A stretch of 64,000 bases of DNA from Psychrobacter glaciei (GTDB taxonomy: Bacteria > Pseudomonadota > Gammaproteobacteria > Pseudomonadales > Moraxellaceae), in contig NZ_BMZR01000005.1 of NCBI RefSeq assembly GCF_014652895.1, forward strand, positions 1 to 64,000, written 5' to 3'. This document shows positions 19,470-28,540 of this stretch, piece after piece. The notes under the pieces were generated by a model. It made no database searches, was not told the DNA's origin, and saw nothing but the letters and a program-made list of their open reading frames with translations. Numbering within the stretch: position 1 is the stretch's first letter; each line of letters begins with the position of its first letter. A program made the position numbers and the translations under genes.

Positions 19470-20588
19470 GTGTTAGTTTGGTTGTTTGGCTGGCTTGGCC
19501 AGTATTACTCACCGTTTTCTGCGGTTTCTTCGTTGACGCTACGAGCGCTACTTGCGGTGGTTACGGCACTCGCATTTAGTATGTTCTTTGGCGGACCGGT
19601 TATTCGGCATTTGCGATCACTAAAGTATGGTCAGGCCATTCGTAATGATGGCCCGCAGTCGCATTTGGCTAAGACTGGTACGCCGACCATGGGCGGGGTG
19701 TTGATTTTGAGCGCCATCGGGGTGTCGACCTTACTCTGGGCACGCCTCAACAATCCTTATGTCTGGATTTTGCTGATCGTAATGATCATATTTGGCGCGG
19801 TCGGTTGGGCGGATGATTGGCTCAAAATTAAATATAAAAATCCCAAAGGTTTGATTGCTCGCAAAAAATACTTTTGGCTGTCTATGGGTGCATTATTCGT
19901 CGGTATCTCCTTGTATTATATCGCCACCTTGCAACCGGATATGGCCACCACCCGCGAGATGCAAGATTTATTGATACCCATTTTTAAAGACTGGATGATT
20001 CCGTTCTCAGCCGTGCCTTTCGGCATTGGTTTTATTATCTTTACTTACTTTGTGATTAACGGTTCTTCCAATGCTGTCAACTTGACCGATGGCTTAGATG
20101 GCTTGGCAATTTTACCCGTTGTTTTAGTTGCGGCTGGTTTGGGCGCGATGGCCTACGTCTCGGGTGACGTACGCTTTGCCGATTATTTGCATGTGCCTTA
20201 TATTGCTTATAACTCTGAAGTAATTATTGTCTGTGGCTCGATGATCGGTGCTGGACTTGGCTTCTTGTGGTTCAATGCGCATCCCGCGCAAGTCTTTATG
20301 GGCGATGTGGGCGCGCTTGCCCTCGGTGCGATGCTCGGTACGATTGCCGTCATGACCCGTCAAGAGATCGCTTTTGCCATTATGGGTGGTTTATTCGTCG
20401 CCGAGGCGCTATCGGTTATGCTGCAAGTCGGCTCCTATAAACTGCGCAAAAAACGCGTCTTTCGTATGGCACCGCTACATCATCACTTTGAAGAAATTGG
20501 CTGGAAAGAAACGCAAGTGGTTGCCAGATTTTGGATTATCGCCATTTTACTGGTCATACTTGGTTTGATGACGTTGAAACTGCGCTAA
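19470..20588 (+). CDS. mraY: Phospho-MurNAc-pentapeptide translocase MraY
   Basis: A 372-residue inner-membrane enzyme with ten predicted helices that makes lipid I from UDP-MurNAc-pentapeptide and undecaprenyl phosphate. The Mg2+ and catalytic motifs are visible: [22 protein letters not shown] and [11 protein letters not shown], with the conserved HHHFE near the C-terminus. The start is a GTG three bases after the murF stop, with AGGAG just upstream. The cluster ends here at a terminator; murD, ftsW, murG and murC do not follow, as in a split dcw cluster like that of Acinetobacter. Confidence 0.96.
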   Translation: MLVWLFGWLGQYYSPFSAVSSLTLRALLAVVTALAFSMFFGGPVIRHLRSLKYGQAIRNDGPQSHLAKTGTPTMGGVLILSAIGVSTLLWARLNNPYVWILLIVMIIFGAVGWADDWLKIKYKNPKGLIARKKYFWLSMGALFVGISLYYIATLQPDMATTREMQDLLIPIFKDWMIPFSAVPFGIGFIIFTYFVINGSSNAVNLTDGLDGLAILPVVLVAAGLGAMAYVSGDVRFADYLHVPYIAYNSEVIIVCGSMIGAGLGFLWFNAHPAQVFMGDVGALALGAMLGTIAVMTRQEIAFAIMGGLFVAEALSVMLQVGSYKLRKKRVFRMAPLHHHFEEIGWKETQVVARFWIIAILLVILGLMTLKLR

Positions 20589-20644
20589 GCCGCATTAAAA
20601 TAGTATTAAACTAGGTGCTGTAGTAAATAAGTATTTGCGTGATT

Positions 20645-20684
20645 AAAAAGCCATCTCAGCAATAACTGAGGTGGCTTTTTGTTT
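20645..20684 (+). terminator. Rho-independent terminator of the dcw cluster
   Basis: A 15-bp stem with one G-T pair (20645-20659 with 20666-20680, AAAAAGCCA and TGGCTTTTT at its base), a short loop and a T tract, about 57 bases after the mraY stop. Confidence 0.9.
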
Positions 20685-20770
20685 TCTCAAATTCTATGTT
20701 AACGGCTTCTTTTATTCATCAACCCACGCAATTTTTGTTAAAATGCTAGCCATATTGCTATGACCTAGAG

Positions 20771-21733
20771 ATGCTTGTGTCCTTATTTGTTTGTCCCCTT
20801 TGCCAGTCACCTCTGCAACCAGCCGCCGATACGTGGCGCTGCGATGGCAGTTTAAACCCTAAGCAAACTGCGCATCCATTTGATGTGGCGCGTCAAGGCT
20901 ATGTCAATCTGCTGCCCGTACAGCAAAAAAAATCCAAAACACCAGGCGACAGCCAGCAATCTATCGAAGCGCGAAAGCGGTTTTTGGTAGCTGGGCATTA
21001 TGCGCCGTTACAAAGATTGGTTTGTCAGAAAATGGGGCAGTTATTAGGGCAAGATGCAAGCATCTCTGTGCCAACAGCTAAGCCTGATAAAAACCCAGTC
21101 AACTGGTTAGACATCGGTTGCGGGGAAGGTTATTACACGCAGGCGATGGCACAGATGGGCTCAGATATTATCACTACCTTGATAGCGGCTGATATCAGCA
21201 AGCCCGCGTTGGTTGAGTTGGCTAAAGTGAGCAAAGCAGCCGGTCAGCTGTGGTATCAACAACATAAAGACAAGGCTGAAAATACGACGGTTATTTACCC
21301 GTTGGTCACCAGTGCGGCAAATTTGCCTCTGCGTGCTCATAGCGTCACGGGTATCAGCAGTATCTTTAGCCCTATTTTGCCTGAGGCTTTTGCCAAGGTA
21401 TTGGTTGATAAGGGCTACCTAATTATTGCCAAGCCTGATGTCGGACATTTAACAACGATGCGTGATGCACTATTTGATAGCGTGCGCGAGCATGATTCTG
21501 ATAAGTTTTTGCAGGAGTTGGCACCATACTTTACGTTGATAGAGACGCATCGAGTCAGTACCGAGATGACATTGTCAGCGACTGACTTAGCTGACTTGCT
21601 GACCATGACACCTTATGCCTACCGCGCCCGTAGCGAAAAAAGACAGACATTACTGGCAGGCGTTGAGCAACAAGCATTTAGCACGGAAGCAAAATTTGTG
21701 GTGTATATTTTGCAAAAACGCGCTGATCAATAA
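20771..21733 (+). CDS. rlmA: RlmA-type 23S rRNA (guanine-N1)-methyltransferase
   Basis: A 320-residue protein with an N-terminal zinc knuckle (CPLCQ, then WRCDG and a following His in HPFDVARQGYVNL) and a class I methyltransferase fold (DIGCGEGYYTQAM, then AADISKPAL). This layout is that of RlmA, which methylates G745 of 23S rRNA in Gram-negatives. It is longer than Escherichia coli RlmA (269) through a loop after residue 85. It stands alone between the dcw terminator and the convergent cls gene. The rRNA position is by homology and not tested. Confidence 0.87.
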   Translation: MLVSLFVCPLCQSPLQPAADTWRCDGSLNPKQTAHPFDVARQGYVNLLPVQQKKSKTPGDSQQSIEARKRFLVAGHYAPLQRLVCQKMGQLLGQDASISVPTAKPDKNPVNWLDIGCGEGYYTQAMAQMGSDIITTLIAADISKPALVELAKVSKAAGQLWYQQHKDKAENTTVIYPLVTSAANLPLRAHSVTGISSIFSPILPEAFAKVLVDKGYLIIAKPDVGHLTTMRDALFDSVREHDSDKFLQELAPYFTLIETHRVSTEMTLSATDLADLLTMTPYAYRARSEKRQTLLAGVEQQAFSTEAKFVVYILQKRADQ

Positions 21734-21749
21734 TGAGGACACGCCCTAG
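21734..21749. repeat. 16-bp repeat, shared with 28353
   Basis: TGAGGACACGCCCTAG occurs here and at 28353-28368 exactly, with a diverged copy at 59903-59917. It follows the rlmA stop directly. It looks like the end of an insertion sequence or a short mobile repeat. Confidence 0.6.
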
Positions 21750-21763
21750 CACCCAGCCATTAT

Positions 21764-23215
21764 TTATAAAATAGGCCCCATCGTTGCGACAATATTGTTC
21801 CAAATTCTGTATGGCAATGACCAGTCTGCAACTTGTTGACGGCTGACTTCTTCTGAATCAGCGATATACTGATACTGGCGTTCAATAATATCGGCGGTTA
21901 ATGCGGTATCGCTAAAAACGATATTATTTTCGTAATTCAAATCAAAGCTACGCAAATCTAAATTGGTCGATCCAATTAAGCTGATCTGACCGTCAACGGT
22001 CAAGGTCTTAGCATGTAGCAATCCTGGTTTGTACTCATAGATTCTTACCCCTGCTTCTAGCAATTGCCAGTAATAACTGCGGCTGGTCGCGGCGACCACC
22101 AATGAGTCGTTGTGTTTGGGGAAGATCATCGTGACCTCTACGCCGCGATAGGCGGTGGCACATAACACATTGATTAGAGAATAATCTGGGACAAAGTAAG
22201 GGGTTGAGATGGTCAGGGTTTTCTGTGCTTGGCTAATGAGCACTCCTAAGAATTGCGGTGTTGCGCCTGAGCGTTGGGTAGGGCCATCAGCAAAGACTTG
22301 TGCGGCAAAGCCTGTAGAAGTTGGCGAGCCTAGTCGCTCGGTAGGGTAATAAAAGCTCTCAATCGCTGTGTCAGGGTTTTCTATCAGCCAATCATTGGCA
22401 AAGAGCATCTGGTTCTGTGCTACGACTGGTCCTTCGACGCGCAGCATAATATCGACCCATGGTGCAAAATTGGGCTTCACGCGAAACTCAGGATCCGCGC
22501 AGTTTTGACTACCAGAGTAACCAATGCTGCCATCGATCACGGTAATCTTGCGGTGATTACGCAGATCAATACGGCTAAATAACATCACCTTTATAAGATT
22601 GTTAATCGGTAGTGCCACGCTGACTTGCACGCCAGCATTTTTCATTTGTTGCCATATCTTTGAGCTCACCATCTTTCGTGAGCCCATGCCATCCACCATC
22701 GCTCGACAAGTGACACCGCGACGTGCTGCACGCATCAAGGCTTGGGCAATATCGATACCCGTACCATCAATCAGCCAAATATAATACAGCACATGAATAT
22801 GATCGGTTGCTGCATCAAAATCCGCAATCATTCGTTTGTGCGTTTCAGCCGCATCGCCCATGAGTTCCGCATGATTGCCCACCGTGGTATGAAAGCCTGT
22901 GACGTTCGCAGAGTAAGCAAACGCCGCTTGATACTCGGTTTTTATGGCGTGTGTTAATGCCTCGTCGCTACCGAGCACTTCAGGGTTTTGCGTATGGAGC
23001 TTATCTATAATTTGCTCATGCTTGCGGCTGAAGTCACTGCCTAAATGTATCTCACCAAACATCCAGTAAACCACGACGCCGATATAAGGCAAGATAAACA
23101 GGACGACCATCCATGCCAGTCTAGCCGATGAAGTCAAATCATGGCGGGAGAGTATCCTTAAGGATATCAGCACTAGTAATATGAAATGAATGGTCAATAA
23201 AATATCCAGTACCAT
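21764..23215 (-). CDS. cls: Cardiolipin synthase (phospholipase D family)
   Basis: A 483-residue protein with two N-terminal membrane helices and two HKD catalytic motifs: HRKITVIDGSIGYSGSQN and HAKTLTVDGQISLIGSTN. This is the ClsA layout, which condenses two phosphatidylglycerol molecules into cardiolipin and glycerol at the inner membrane. Length matches ClsA (486 in Escherichia coli). It converges on rlmA and is divergent from the potassium transporter genes. Confidence 0.93.
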   Translation of the reverse strand: MVLDILLTIHFILLVLISLRILSRHDLTSSARLAWMVVLFILPYIGVVVYWMFGEIHLGSDFSRKHEQIIDKLHTQNPEVLGSDEALTHAIKTEYQAAFAYSANVTGFHTTVGNHAELMGDAAETHKRMIADFDAATDHIHVLYYIWLIDGTGIDIAQALMRAARRGVTCRAMVDGMGSRKMVSSKIWQQMKNAGVQVSVALPINNLIKVMLFSRIDLRNHRKITVIDGSIGYSGSQNCADPEFRVKPNFAPWVDIMLRVEGPVVAQNQMLFANDWLIENPDTAIESFYYPTERLGSPTSTGFAAQVFADGPTQRSGATPQFLGVLISQAQKTLTISTPYFVPDYSLINVLCATAYRGVEVTMIFPKHNDSLVVAATSRSYYWQLLEAGVRIYEYKPGLLHAKTLTVDGQISLIGSTNLDLRSFDLNYENNIVFSDTALTADIIERQYQYIADSEEVSRQQVADWSLPYRIWNNIVATMGPIL

Positions 23216-23525
23216 AGCGCCGTCCTTAGTTATTGTCTTTATGCAGGGTGCTGCAATCGTTATTTATTACTCCGTACTTTACCATGGCAACTCGTTTAGA
23301 CCGTAGCCAACTTGTCATCAGATTGTCATCAATAGCGTTGATGACAACAGCCTTTATTGGGATGAGTTAAGGAGCTGTCTGGTGTAAAAACAACGCTGTT
23401 CTTTGTTCATCATAGCTTTCAACAGTCAACTCATAACTGGTTACAGATTTCTTAAAATCAGTCTTAGTGAATAGTCAAAAAAAGGAGTATAAGTATCGTG
23501 GTTATTCCTTTCATGGACTAAGGCT
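23216..23525. other. Intergenic region between cls and the ktr-like genes, with a hairpin
   Basis: About 310 bases between two divergent genes, so both promoters should lie here. It holds a perfect 10-bp stem, TTGTCATCAA at 23323-23332 with TTGATGACAA at 23338-23347, around a 5-base loop; there is no T tract, and TTGTCATCA also occurs just before it in part. This may be an operator or a leader hairpin. No gene is supported. Confidence 0.5.
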
Positions 23526-25286
23526 ATGCACGCTGCCATTCGCTATCGATTACTTAATAATTTTACTGTTTTTATTAGCATCATTGGAGTGGCCGTGGCT
23601 CTCCTCGATAGTGGTTTTACGCTACCGAATTGGATACAACATGTTTTTCATATTTTGTATTTGGTCATTATCTTCTTAGGGTTTGTCGTCACAACAGGGC
23701 GCTATATCTATAGCAAAAAACCGCTAACGATTAATAAAGTGGCCGTTTTTGACTTATTGACCAGTATCGCTATTGTCATCTTACTTGTGGCGCATTTCAC
23801 GGATTTAATACGCTCAGGCTTGGCTGTTTCCGTTGACGGTTTTGTCGCCATTAAGATTGCGGTGCTGGTCACATTCATTCGTGAAATCTCTGATCACGAT
23901 TTCAATCTTGATCGTACTTTTCTAAACCCAGCCCAATTCTTTATTCTAAGCTTTTTGTCGGTGGTGCTGGTTGGCGCTTTGCTATTAATGATGCCCAACG
24001 CGACCACCCAGCCTTTGTCTTTTATCGATGCGTTATTTACTGCCACCAGTGCGGTATGTGTCACTGGGCTTATTGTGGTGGACACCGCGACCTATTACAC
24101 AACCTTTGGTCAAGTCATTATCATGGGCTTGATTCAAATCGGCGGTCTCGGAATTTTGACCTTTGTGACGTATTTTAGCTATTTCTTCAAGGGTGGTGTC
24201 AGCTATGAGACTCAGTTAAGTATCAGTGAGATGTCCTATATGCGCGGGACGGGTGATGTGGTGGCGACCCTCAAATCTATCTTATATGTGACCTTTGCCG
24301 TTGAGTCGTTGGCGGCGGCATTTATTTACGCCAGTATTTATGATTTACCTGGCATGGACTTATCTGAGCGCTTGTTTTTTTCTGTATTCCATGCGATTTC
24401 GGCTTTTTGTAATGCAGGTTTTTCTACCTTTAGTGCAGGCTTATATGATGACGCGCTGCGCTTCAATTATCCTTTGCAGCTGATTATTGGTATTACCTTT
24501 ATTTTTGGCGGTATGGGCTTTGTGATCGTGGTCAATGTACTGCGGTATTTGCGTTACCGTGCTCAGCGCCTGATATATCGTCGTAATCAGCGCTATGCAT
24601 ATCTACCATGGTTACTCAATATTAACAGCCGTATTACCCTCATTACGACAGGTGCTTTGCTGCTAGTCGGTCTCATTGGGGTTATGCTGTTTGAATATAA
24701 TGGTGTACTGGCTGACCACGGCAGTTTTTATGGAAAATTAGTGACGGGAATCTTCACTGCTGCCACTCCGCGAACCGCTGGGTTTAATAGTATTGATATG
24801 GGTGACCTAGCATTTCCGACGATTATGTTGACGATTTTTTTGATGTGGATTGGGGCGTCACCGAACTCGACGGGCGGCGGTATCAAAACCAGTACCTTTG
24901 CCATCGCGCTATTAAATACCTTGAGTTTAGCGCGTGGACAGACCAGAGTAGAAATATTCAAACGTGAAATCGCTGAGATATCGATTCGTCGCGCGTTCTC
25001 TATCATGTGGCTGTCGTTATTGGTCATTGGCATGGGCGTGACACTTATCAGCTACGATCAGCCCGAGCTGGACTTAATTAAAGTAATTTTTGAGTGCTTT
25101 TCTGCTTATAGCACTGTGGGCTTGAGCTTGAATTTGACGACCGAGCTGTCAGATTTTAGCAAAATGGTGATTTCGGTGATTATGTTCGTTGGTCGTGTGG
25201 GTATGCTGACGCTCTTTATTGCTTTATTCAAAAACATGCGCGAGCGTAACTACCGCTATCCCACGGAAGAGATTACTATTAACTAA
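23526..25286 (+). CDS. TrkH/KtrB family potassium channel subunit
   Basis: A 586-residue membrane protein of the Trk/Ktr/HKT superfamily. Four selectivity-filter loops with the central Gly are visible: TSAVCVTGLIV, FCNAGFSTF, TPRTAGFNSI and YSTVGLSLN. An N-terminal extension of about 130 residues with several helices precedes the first pore domain. It takes up K+ (possibly with Na+) and pairs with a cytosolic RCK ring, encoded directly downstream. KtrB is the closest description, but TrkH naming cannot be excluded. An AAGG precedes the ATG. Its stop codon lies in a 15-bp tandem repeat. Confidence 0.92.
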   Translation: MHAAIRYRLLNNFTVFISIIGVAVALLDSGFTLPNWIQHVFHILYLVIIFLGFVVTTGRYIYSKKPLTINKVAVFDLLTSIAIVILLVAHFTDLIRSGLAVSVDGFVAIKIAVLVTFIREISDHDFNLDRTFLNPAQFFILSFLSVVLVGALLLMMPNATTQPLSFIDALFTATSAVCVTGLIVVDTATYYTTFGQVIIMGLIQIGGLGILTFVTYFSYFFKGGVSYETQLSISEMSYMRGTGDVVATLKSILYVTFAVESLAAAFIYASIYDLPGMDLSERLFFSVFHAISAFCNAGFSTFSAGLYDDALRFNYPLQLIIGITFIFGGMGFVIVVNVLRYLRYRAQRLIYRRNQRYAYLPWLLNINSRITLITTGALLLVGLIGVMLFEYNGVLADHGSFYGKLVTGIFTAATPRTAGFNSIDMGDLAFPTIMLTIFLMWIGASPNSTGGGIKTSTFAIALLNTLSLARGQTRVEIFKREIAEISIRRAFSIMWLSLLVIGMGVTLISYDQPELDLIKVIFECFSAYSTVGLSLNLTTELSDFSKMVISVIMFVGRVGMLTLFIALFKNMRERNYRYPTEEITIN

Positions 25287-25323
25287 GTTCCTGTTAATTA
25301 AGTCCCTGTTAATTAAATTTCTA
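25279..25323 (+). repeat. 15-bp tandem repeat over the trkH-like stop codon, three copies
   Basis: Three units, TTAACTAAGTTCCTG, TTAATTAAGTCCCTG and TTAATTAAATTTCTA, run through the stop codon into the gap before the RCK gene. Each unit carries a TAA in the frame of the upstream gene, so slippage would not extend the protein. Confidence 0.75.
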
Positions 25324-25367
25324 TTAACACAAGCGTGGCACTATTATTAAGGCATCAAAAGGATAAT

Positions 25368-26069
25368 ATGAAATATATCATCGTAGGGTTAGGCAACTTT
25401 GGCTCGTCGCTGGGTATGGCGCTGACCAGTCAAGGTCATGAAGTGATTGCTATTGACAGTAATATGCAAAAAGTTGAGGCCTATAAAGAGGTCATCTCGC
25501 ATACTGTCTGTATGGATGCCACTGATGAGTATACCGTCACTGGTTTACCCATTATCGATACTGATATTGTCGTGGTCGCAATCGGCGAAGATCAAGGCGC
25601 GAACGTCATGGCAACGGCGCTATTTAAGACCTTAAAAGCACGGCGCTTGATTAGCCGCAGTATCAATCCATTGCACCAAAAAGTGCTGCAAGCCATCGGC
25701 GTGGACGATCTTATTCTGCCTGAAAAAGAAGCCGCCGACCGCTGGGCCAAACGGCTGTCACTGCGCTACTTTGTAGATTCATTTGAGCTTACCGATCATT
25801 TTAGTATCGTTGAGCTTAGTATCCCAAATACATTGATTGGAAAGACCGTTGACGACTTACAGCTCAAGCAAAAATTTAATATTCGATTGCTTAGTACCAT
25901 GCGCTATGAGTATTATGAAGACAGCTTTGGACGTACGCAACGTAAGCCGAGTATCGAAGGTTTAGCTGAGCCTGAGCAAGTGCTACAGGACAAAGATGTT
26001 CTGATAATCTATGGCGCGAACAAGCATATTAATCAGTTTTTACGTAGCGTTGGGGTAAAAATCCAGTAG
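25368..26069 (+). CDS. KtrA/TrkA-type RCK regulatory subunit
   Basis: A 233-residue cytosolic protein with an N-terminal RCK_N (Rossmann) domain, GLGNFGSSLGMALTSQGH, an acidic residue after the second strand (IAIDSN), and a C-terminal RCK_C domain (LSIPNTLIGKTVDDLQL). Such subunits form an octameric ring on KtrB and gate it with ATP/ADP or NAD(H). The ATG at 25368 has AAGGA close upstream; an in-frame start 33 bases earlier has none. The pair forms a K+ uptake operon. A single RCK unit fits KtrA better than the tandem-domain TrkA. Confidence 0.92.
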   Translation: MKYIIVGLGNFGSSLGMALTSQGHEVIAIDSNMQKVEAYKEVISHTVCMDATDEYTVTGLPIIDTDIVVVAIGEDQGANVMATALFKTLKARRLISRSINPLHQKVLQAIGVDDLILPEKEAADRWAKRLSLRYFVDSFELTDHFSIVELSIPNTLIGKTVDDLQLKQKFNIRLLSTMRYEYYEDSFGRTQRKPSIEGLAEPEQVLQDKDVLIIYGANKHINQFLRSVGVKIQ

Positions 26070-26166
26070 CGGGCTAAATCTAAATAAAGGATGTATTGTC
26101 TGAACATCAACGACGACATACCTATTATTTAAATAGCAACGCTATGACATTATAAAAGGGAAAGTT

Positions 26167-26709
26167 ATGAATAAGTATCACATATCCGTCCTGCTGATTG
26201 CTGTGACGGCACTGCTATCAGGCTGTGATCAATCGTCTCAAGACCCGAACGTTATGCTGTCAGAAGGGCAGAAAGACCCCATCAAACAGCTGGAAATTAC
26301 CTCAAAAATTGATCGTAGCAAATTTGGCTATCAGCAAACCTTTTATGTGCCGATTTACTCTGACATTTATACCGATAGAGACAATCGTAAAGTCTTACTG
26401 TCCGCGACTTTGAGCGTTCGTAATACCACCCTAAAGAAATCATTGTATATCAATAAAATCGATTACTACGATACGCATGGGACTTTTTTAAAATCGTATC
26501 TGAATAAACCTATTGAGCTACCGGCCATGGGCACGCTCAATTATATTGTCGAAAAAGAAGAGGACAAAGGTGGCTCTGGCGCTAACTTCATCATTGAGGT
26601 CGAAGGCATTGACGATACTGTCACCCCAGTTATTGAGGCGGTGATGATAGGCAACTTTAGCAATAAAGCCTTTGCTTTTACGACGCAAGGTACGCCAGTA
26701 ATACATTAG
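26167..26709 (+). CDS. DUF3124 lipoprotein
   Basis: A 180-residue lipoprotein with a type II signal peptide and lipobox LLSGC, Cys at about residue 20. The mature part has FYVPIYSDIYTDRDNRKVLL and LSVRNTTLKKSLYI, typical of DUF3124, a periplasmic domain of unknown function. It follows the RCK gene by about 100 bases on the same strand and may be co-transcribed with the potassium genes. An AGGG lies upstream of the ATG. Confidence 0.85.
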   Translation: MNKYHISVLLIAVTALLSGCDQSSQDPNVMLSEGQKDPIKQLEITSKIDRSKFGYQQTFYVPIYSDIYTDRDNRKVLLSATLSVRNTTLKKSLYINKIDYYDTHGTFLKSYLNKPIELPAMGTLNYIVEKEEDKGGSGANFIIEVEGIDDTVTPVIEAVMIGNFSNKAFAFTTQGTPVIH

Positions 26710-26729
26710 GGTCTGTTGAACATTCAAAT
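26707..26729. repeat. 23-bp repeat, inverse of the copy at 17950
   Basis: Exact reverse complement of 17950-17972, beginning TAGGGTCTGTTGAACATTC and starting inside the stop codon of the DUF3124 gene. IS-end-like, without a transposase. Confidence 0.7.
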
Positions 26730-26759
26730 GTGGTACTGGCAGTGGCTATTTTTTAGGTT

Positions 26760-27440
26760 TTATTCATTCATTTCTAAACCAATGACGTGAGTGAGATGTC
26801 CAGTTTTTAGATACACCGTAGCACCCTCTGGCCCTGCTTTAGTTTGCGGCTGTTCACCGATAGGGAAGCGTATCCACCCACCTCGTTGATAGACTTGGTC
26901 ATCATCTATCAGCTCACCTGCCACCACCAGTAACTCTGCACCACCATCTATTGGAGTATCAAACAGCAACTCGTCTGCATTTATACGCTGCAAGCTCACT
27001 TGCTCGTTACTATCTAAAAACAGAGGACAAACGTCGCGGTTGTCTTGGCGCTGCCAGTTGGCACTATCTTGGGTATCAATCGCCACAGGATTGGACTCAT
27101 CAGATGACATTTGACGTAGTTTAACAAAAATAACTGCACCTTCCTCACTATAAGGTCTATGACCTGAAGCCGGTGGATTGCGCAAGTACCAGCCTACTGG
27201 ATAGTGTGTGTCATCAGCAGAAAAAGTCCCTGACAATACCAAAATCTCTTCGCCACCCGGATGCAAGTGATGCGGGAAGTAAGAGCTCGGTGCATAACGA
27301 ACCAAACTGGTCGCGCGTGCCTTCTCTTCTCCTACGCGGTCAAGCATCACACGCTCCACACCATTTTGTGGCGATTTTACCCATTGGTGATGTTCAGGGG
27401 CTAGCGAAGCACGACGTGAAAAATCTGCATTGATAAGCAT
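26760..27440 (-). CDS. ChrR-like cupin protein
   Basis: A 226-residue double-cupin protein. The first cupin has the metal-binding HHLHPGGEEILVLSG followed by GWYLRNPPASGHRP; the second is poorer in His (GGAELLVVAGE, then GGWIRFPIG). This resembles the cupin part of ChrR anti-sigma factors and their free-standing relatives. The N-terminal zinc anti-sigma domain is missing and no ECF sigma factor is adjacent, so an enzyme or sensor role is more likely than an anti-sigma role. Start chosen at the ATG at 27440 with GGAG upstream. Confidence 0.75.
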   Translation of the reverse strand: MLINADFSRRASLAPEHHQWVKSPQNGVERVMLDRVGEEKARATSLVRYAPSSYFPHHLHPGGEEILVLSGTFSADDTHYPVGWYLRNPPASGHRPYSEEGAVIFVKLRQMSSDESNPVAIDTQDSANWQRQDNRDVCPLFLDSNEQVSLQRINADELLFDTPIDGGAELLVVAGELIDDDQVYQRGGWIRFPIGEQPQTKAGPEGATVYLKTGHLTHVIGLEMNE

Positions 27441-27511
27441 AAGGTACTCCAAAAAAGTACTAAAGGTATAGACTGAGAGTCTTACTGTTAAAGGTTTTAA
27501 AATTCAGAGAG

Positions 27512-28225
27512 CTACTGACTGATAAACGTCACCGCCTCAGTACTGCCATTTTCACTAGGCTGACTGATAGTGATTTTGCTCGCCAAAATATCGCCTTGAG
27601 CATTGATTTTATAGCATTCTGATGAAGTGCCATTAGGATCAAAATTGAGGAGTAGGTTCTCTGAGGTCTCTATACATAGCCAAGCGCGGTTATTGCTCTC
27701 CCTCGTTAGCGACCAGCTTTGTTTATAAGTACCAGTTTGTTTGCGCATACTACTGTCGCTGTAGACGTTTTCGGTGATTAAGGCACTGGAATCGCCAACT
27801 GAAGCCATCTTGGGGATGACGGTCGTTTGGTTCGATAGCGAGTATCTACCGCTATTATCCGTGAAGCCATGGAACATCAAGGGATTGGTCGTAAAATAGT
27901 TGGTCGCGATAGATTGATTGGTGATTTGATTGTAGCGTTTAGTGACGGTATTTATCTCAGCAGCTTTAACTGATTTATTGTTGAAAGCCACTGTACCTTT
28001 GGGTGTCACCTTAATATCGGCGACGATATTTTGCTTGTCCACTACGGCATATAGTTGTTCGCTGCGCTCTTTGGTATAGACATTGAGTAGGGCGGTCTCA
28101 ACAGGGTATTGAGTGACGATATTCCCATTACTGCTACCATTATCAGTGCTGCCCATCGGTGCATTAATCGTCACACAAGCGCTTAAGCTGAGTCCTGCTA
28201 CTACTACCACCGTTAAATTCTTCAT
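27512..28225 (-). CDS. Putative lipoprotein of unknown function
   Basis: A 237-residue protein with a lipoprotein signal peptide, lipobox LSAC at residues 14-17. The mature part is Ser/Thr/Asn-rich and predicted mostly beta strand; no family was recognised. It lies about 70 bases downstream of the end of no other gene on its strand except the cupin gene ahead of it (26760-27440 follows its stop by about 70 bases), so the two may be in one transcript. Confidence 0.7.
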   Translation of the reverse strand: MKNLTVVVVAGLSLSACVTINAPMGSTDNGSSNGNIVTQYPVETALLNVYTKERSEQLYAVVDKQNIVADIKVTPKGTVAFNNKSVKAAEINTVTKRYNQITNQSIATNYFTTNPLMFHGFTDNSGRYSLSNQTTVIPKMASVGDSSALITENVYSDSSMRKQTGTYKQSWSLTRESNNRAWLCIETSENLLLNFDPNGTSSECYKINAQGDILASKITISQPSENGSTEAVTFISQ

Positions 28226-28540
28226 AAGGCCATCCTTCCCATTATTTTAATTTTCTGAGTTGCTAATACCTACTATAATCGAATTTTACGCCACTCGCGT
28301 CTGACATTCGTTAATAGCTATTTTTAGCCCGTCTAGATATGATCAATTGAATTGAGGACACGCCCTAGATAAAGAGGCTAAAAAGAATAAGAAGCAGGAT
28401 AGGGGTCAAGAATAAAATAGCTTGCAGGCATGAAGCGACGATTAGACGGGTGTAAGCTGTCTAATCGTTGCACTGGCATTTTATTGCATACTGTGAAATC
28501 AGGCGGATTATTTTAGATTTATGTCTAAAAAGGTTTTGAG
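28226..28540. other. Gene-less stretch with a short repeat and a hairpin
   Basis: No gene seen. It holds the 16-bp repeat at 28353-28368 and a 10-bp stem (ACGATTAGAC at 28438-28447 with GTCTAATCGT at 28459-28468) without a T tract. The promoter of the lipoprotein gene should lie near its left end. Confidence 0.45.
28353..28368. repeat. 16-bp repeat, shared with 21734
   Basis: TGAGGACACGCCCTAG, identical to 21734-21749 and similar to 59903-59917. The copies here and at 59903 also share the preceding AT. Confidence 0.6.

Noticed and set aside
26760..27440. ChrR anti-sigma factor
   Set aside because: The zinc anti-sigma N-terminal domain is missing and no ECF sigma factor gene is adjacent.
28438..28468. 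10-bp hairpin downstream of the lactonase gene, as a terminator
   Set aside because: No T tract follows on either strand, so it is not listed as a terminator.
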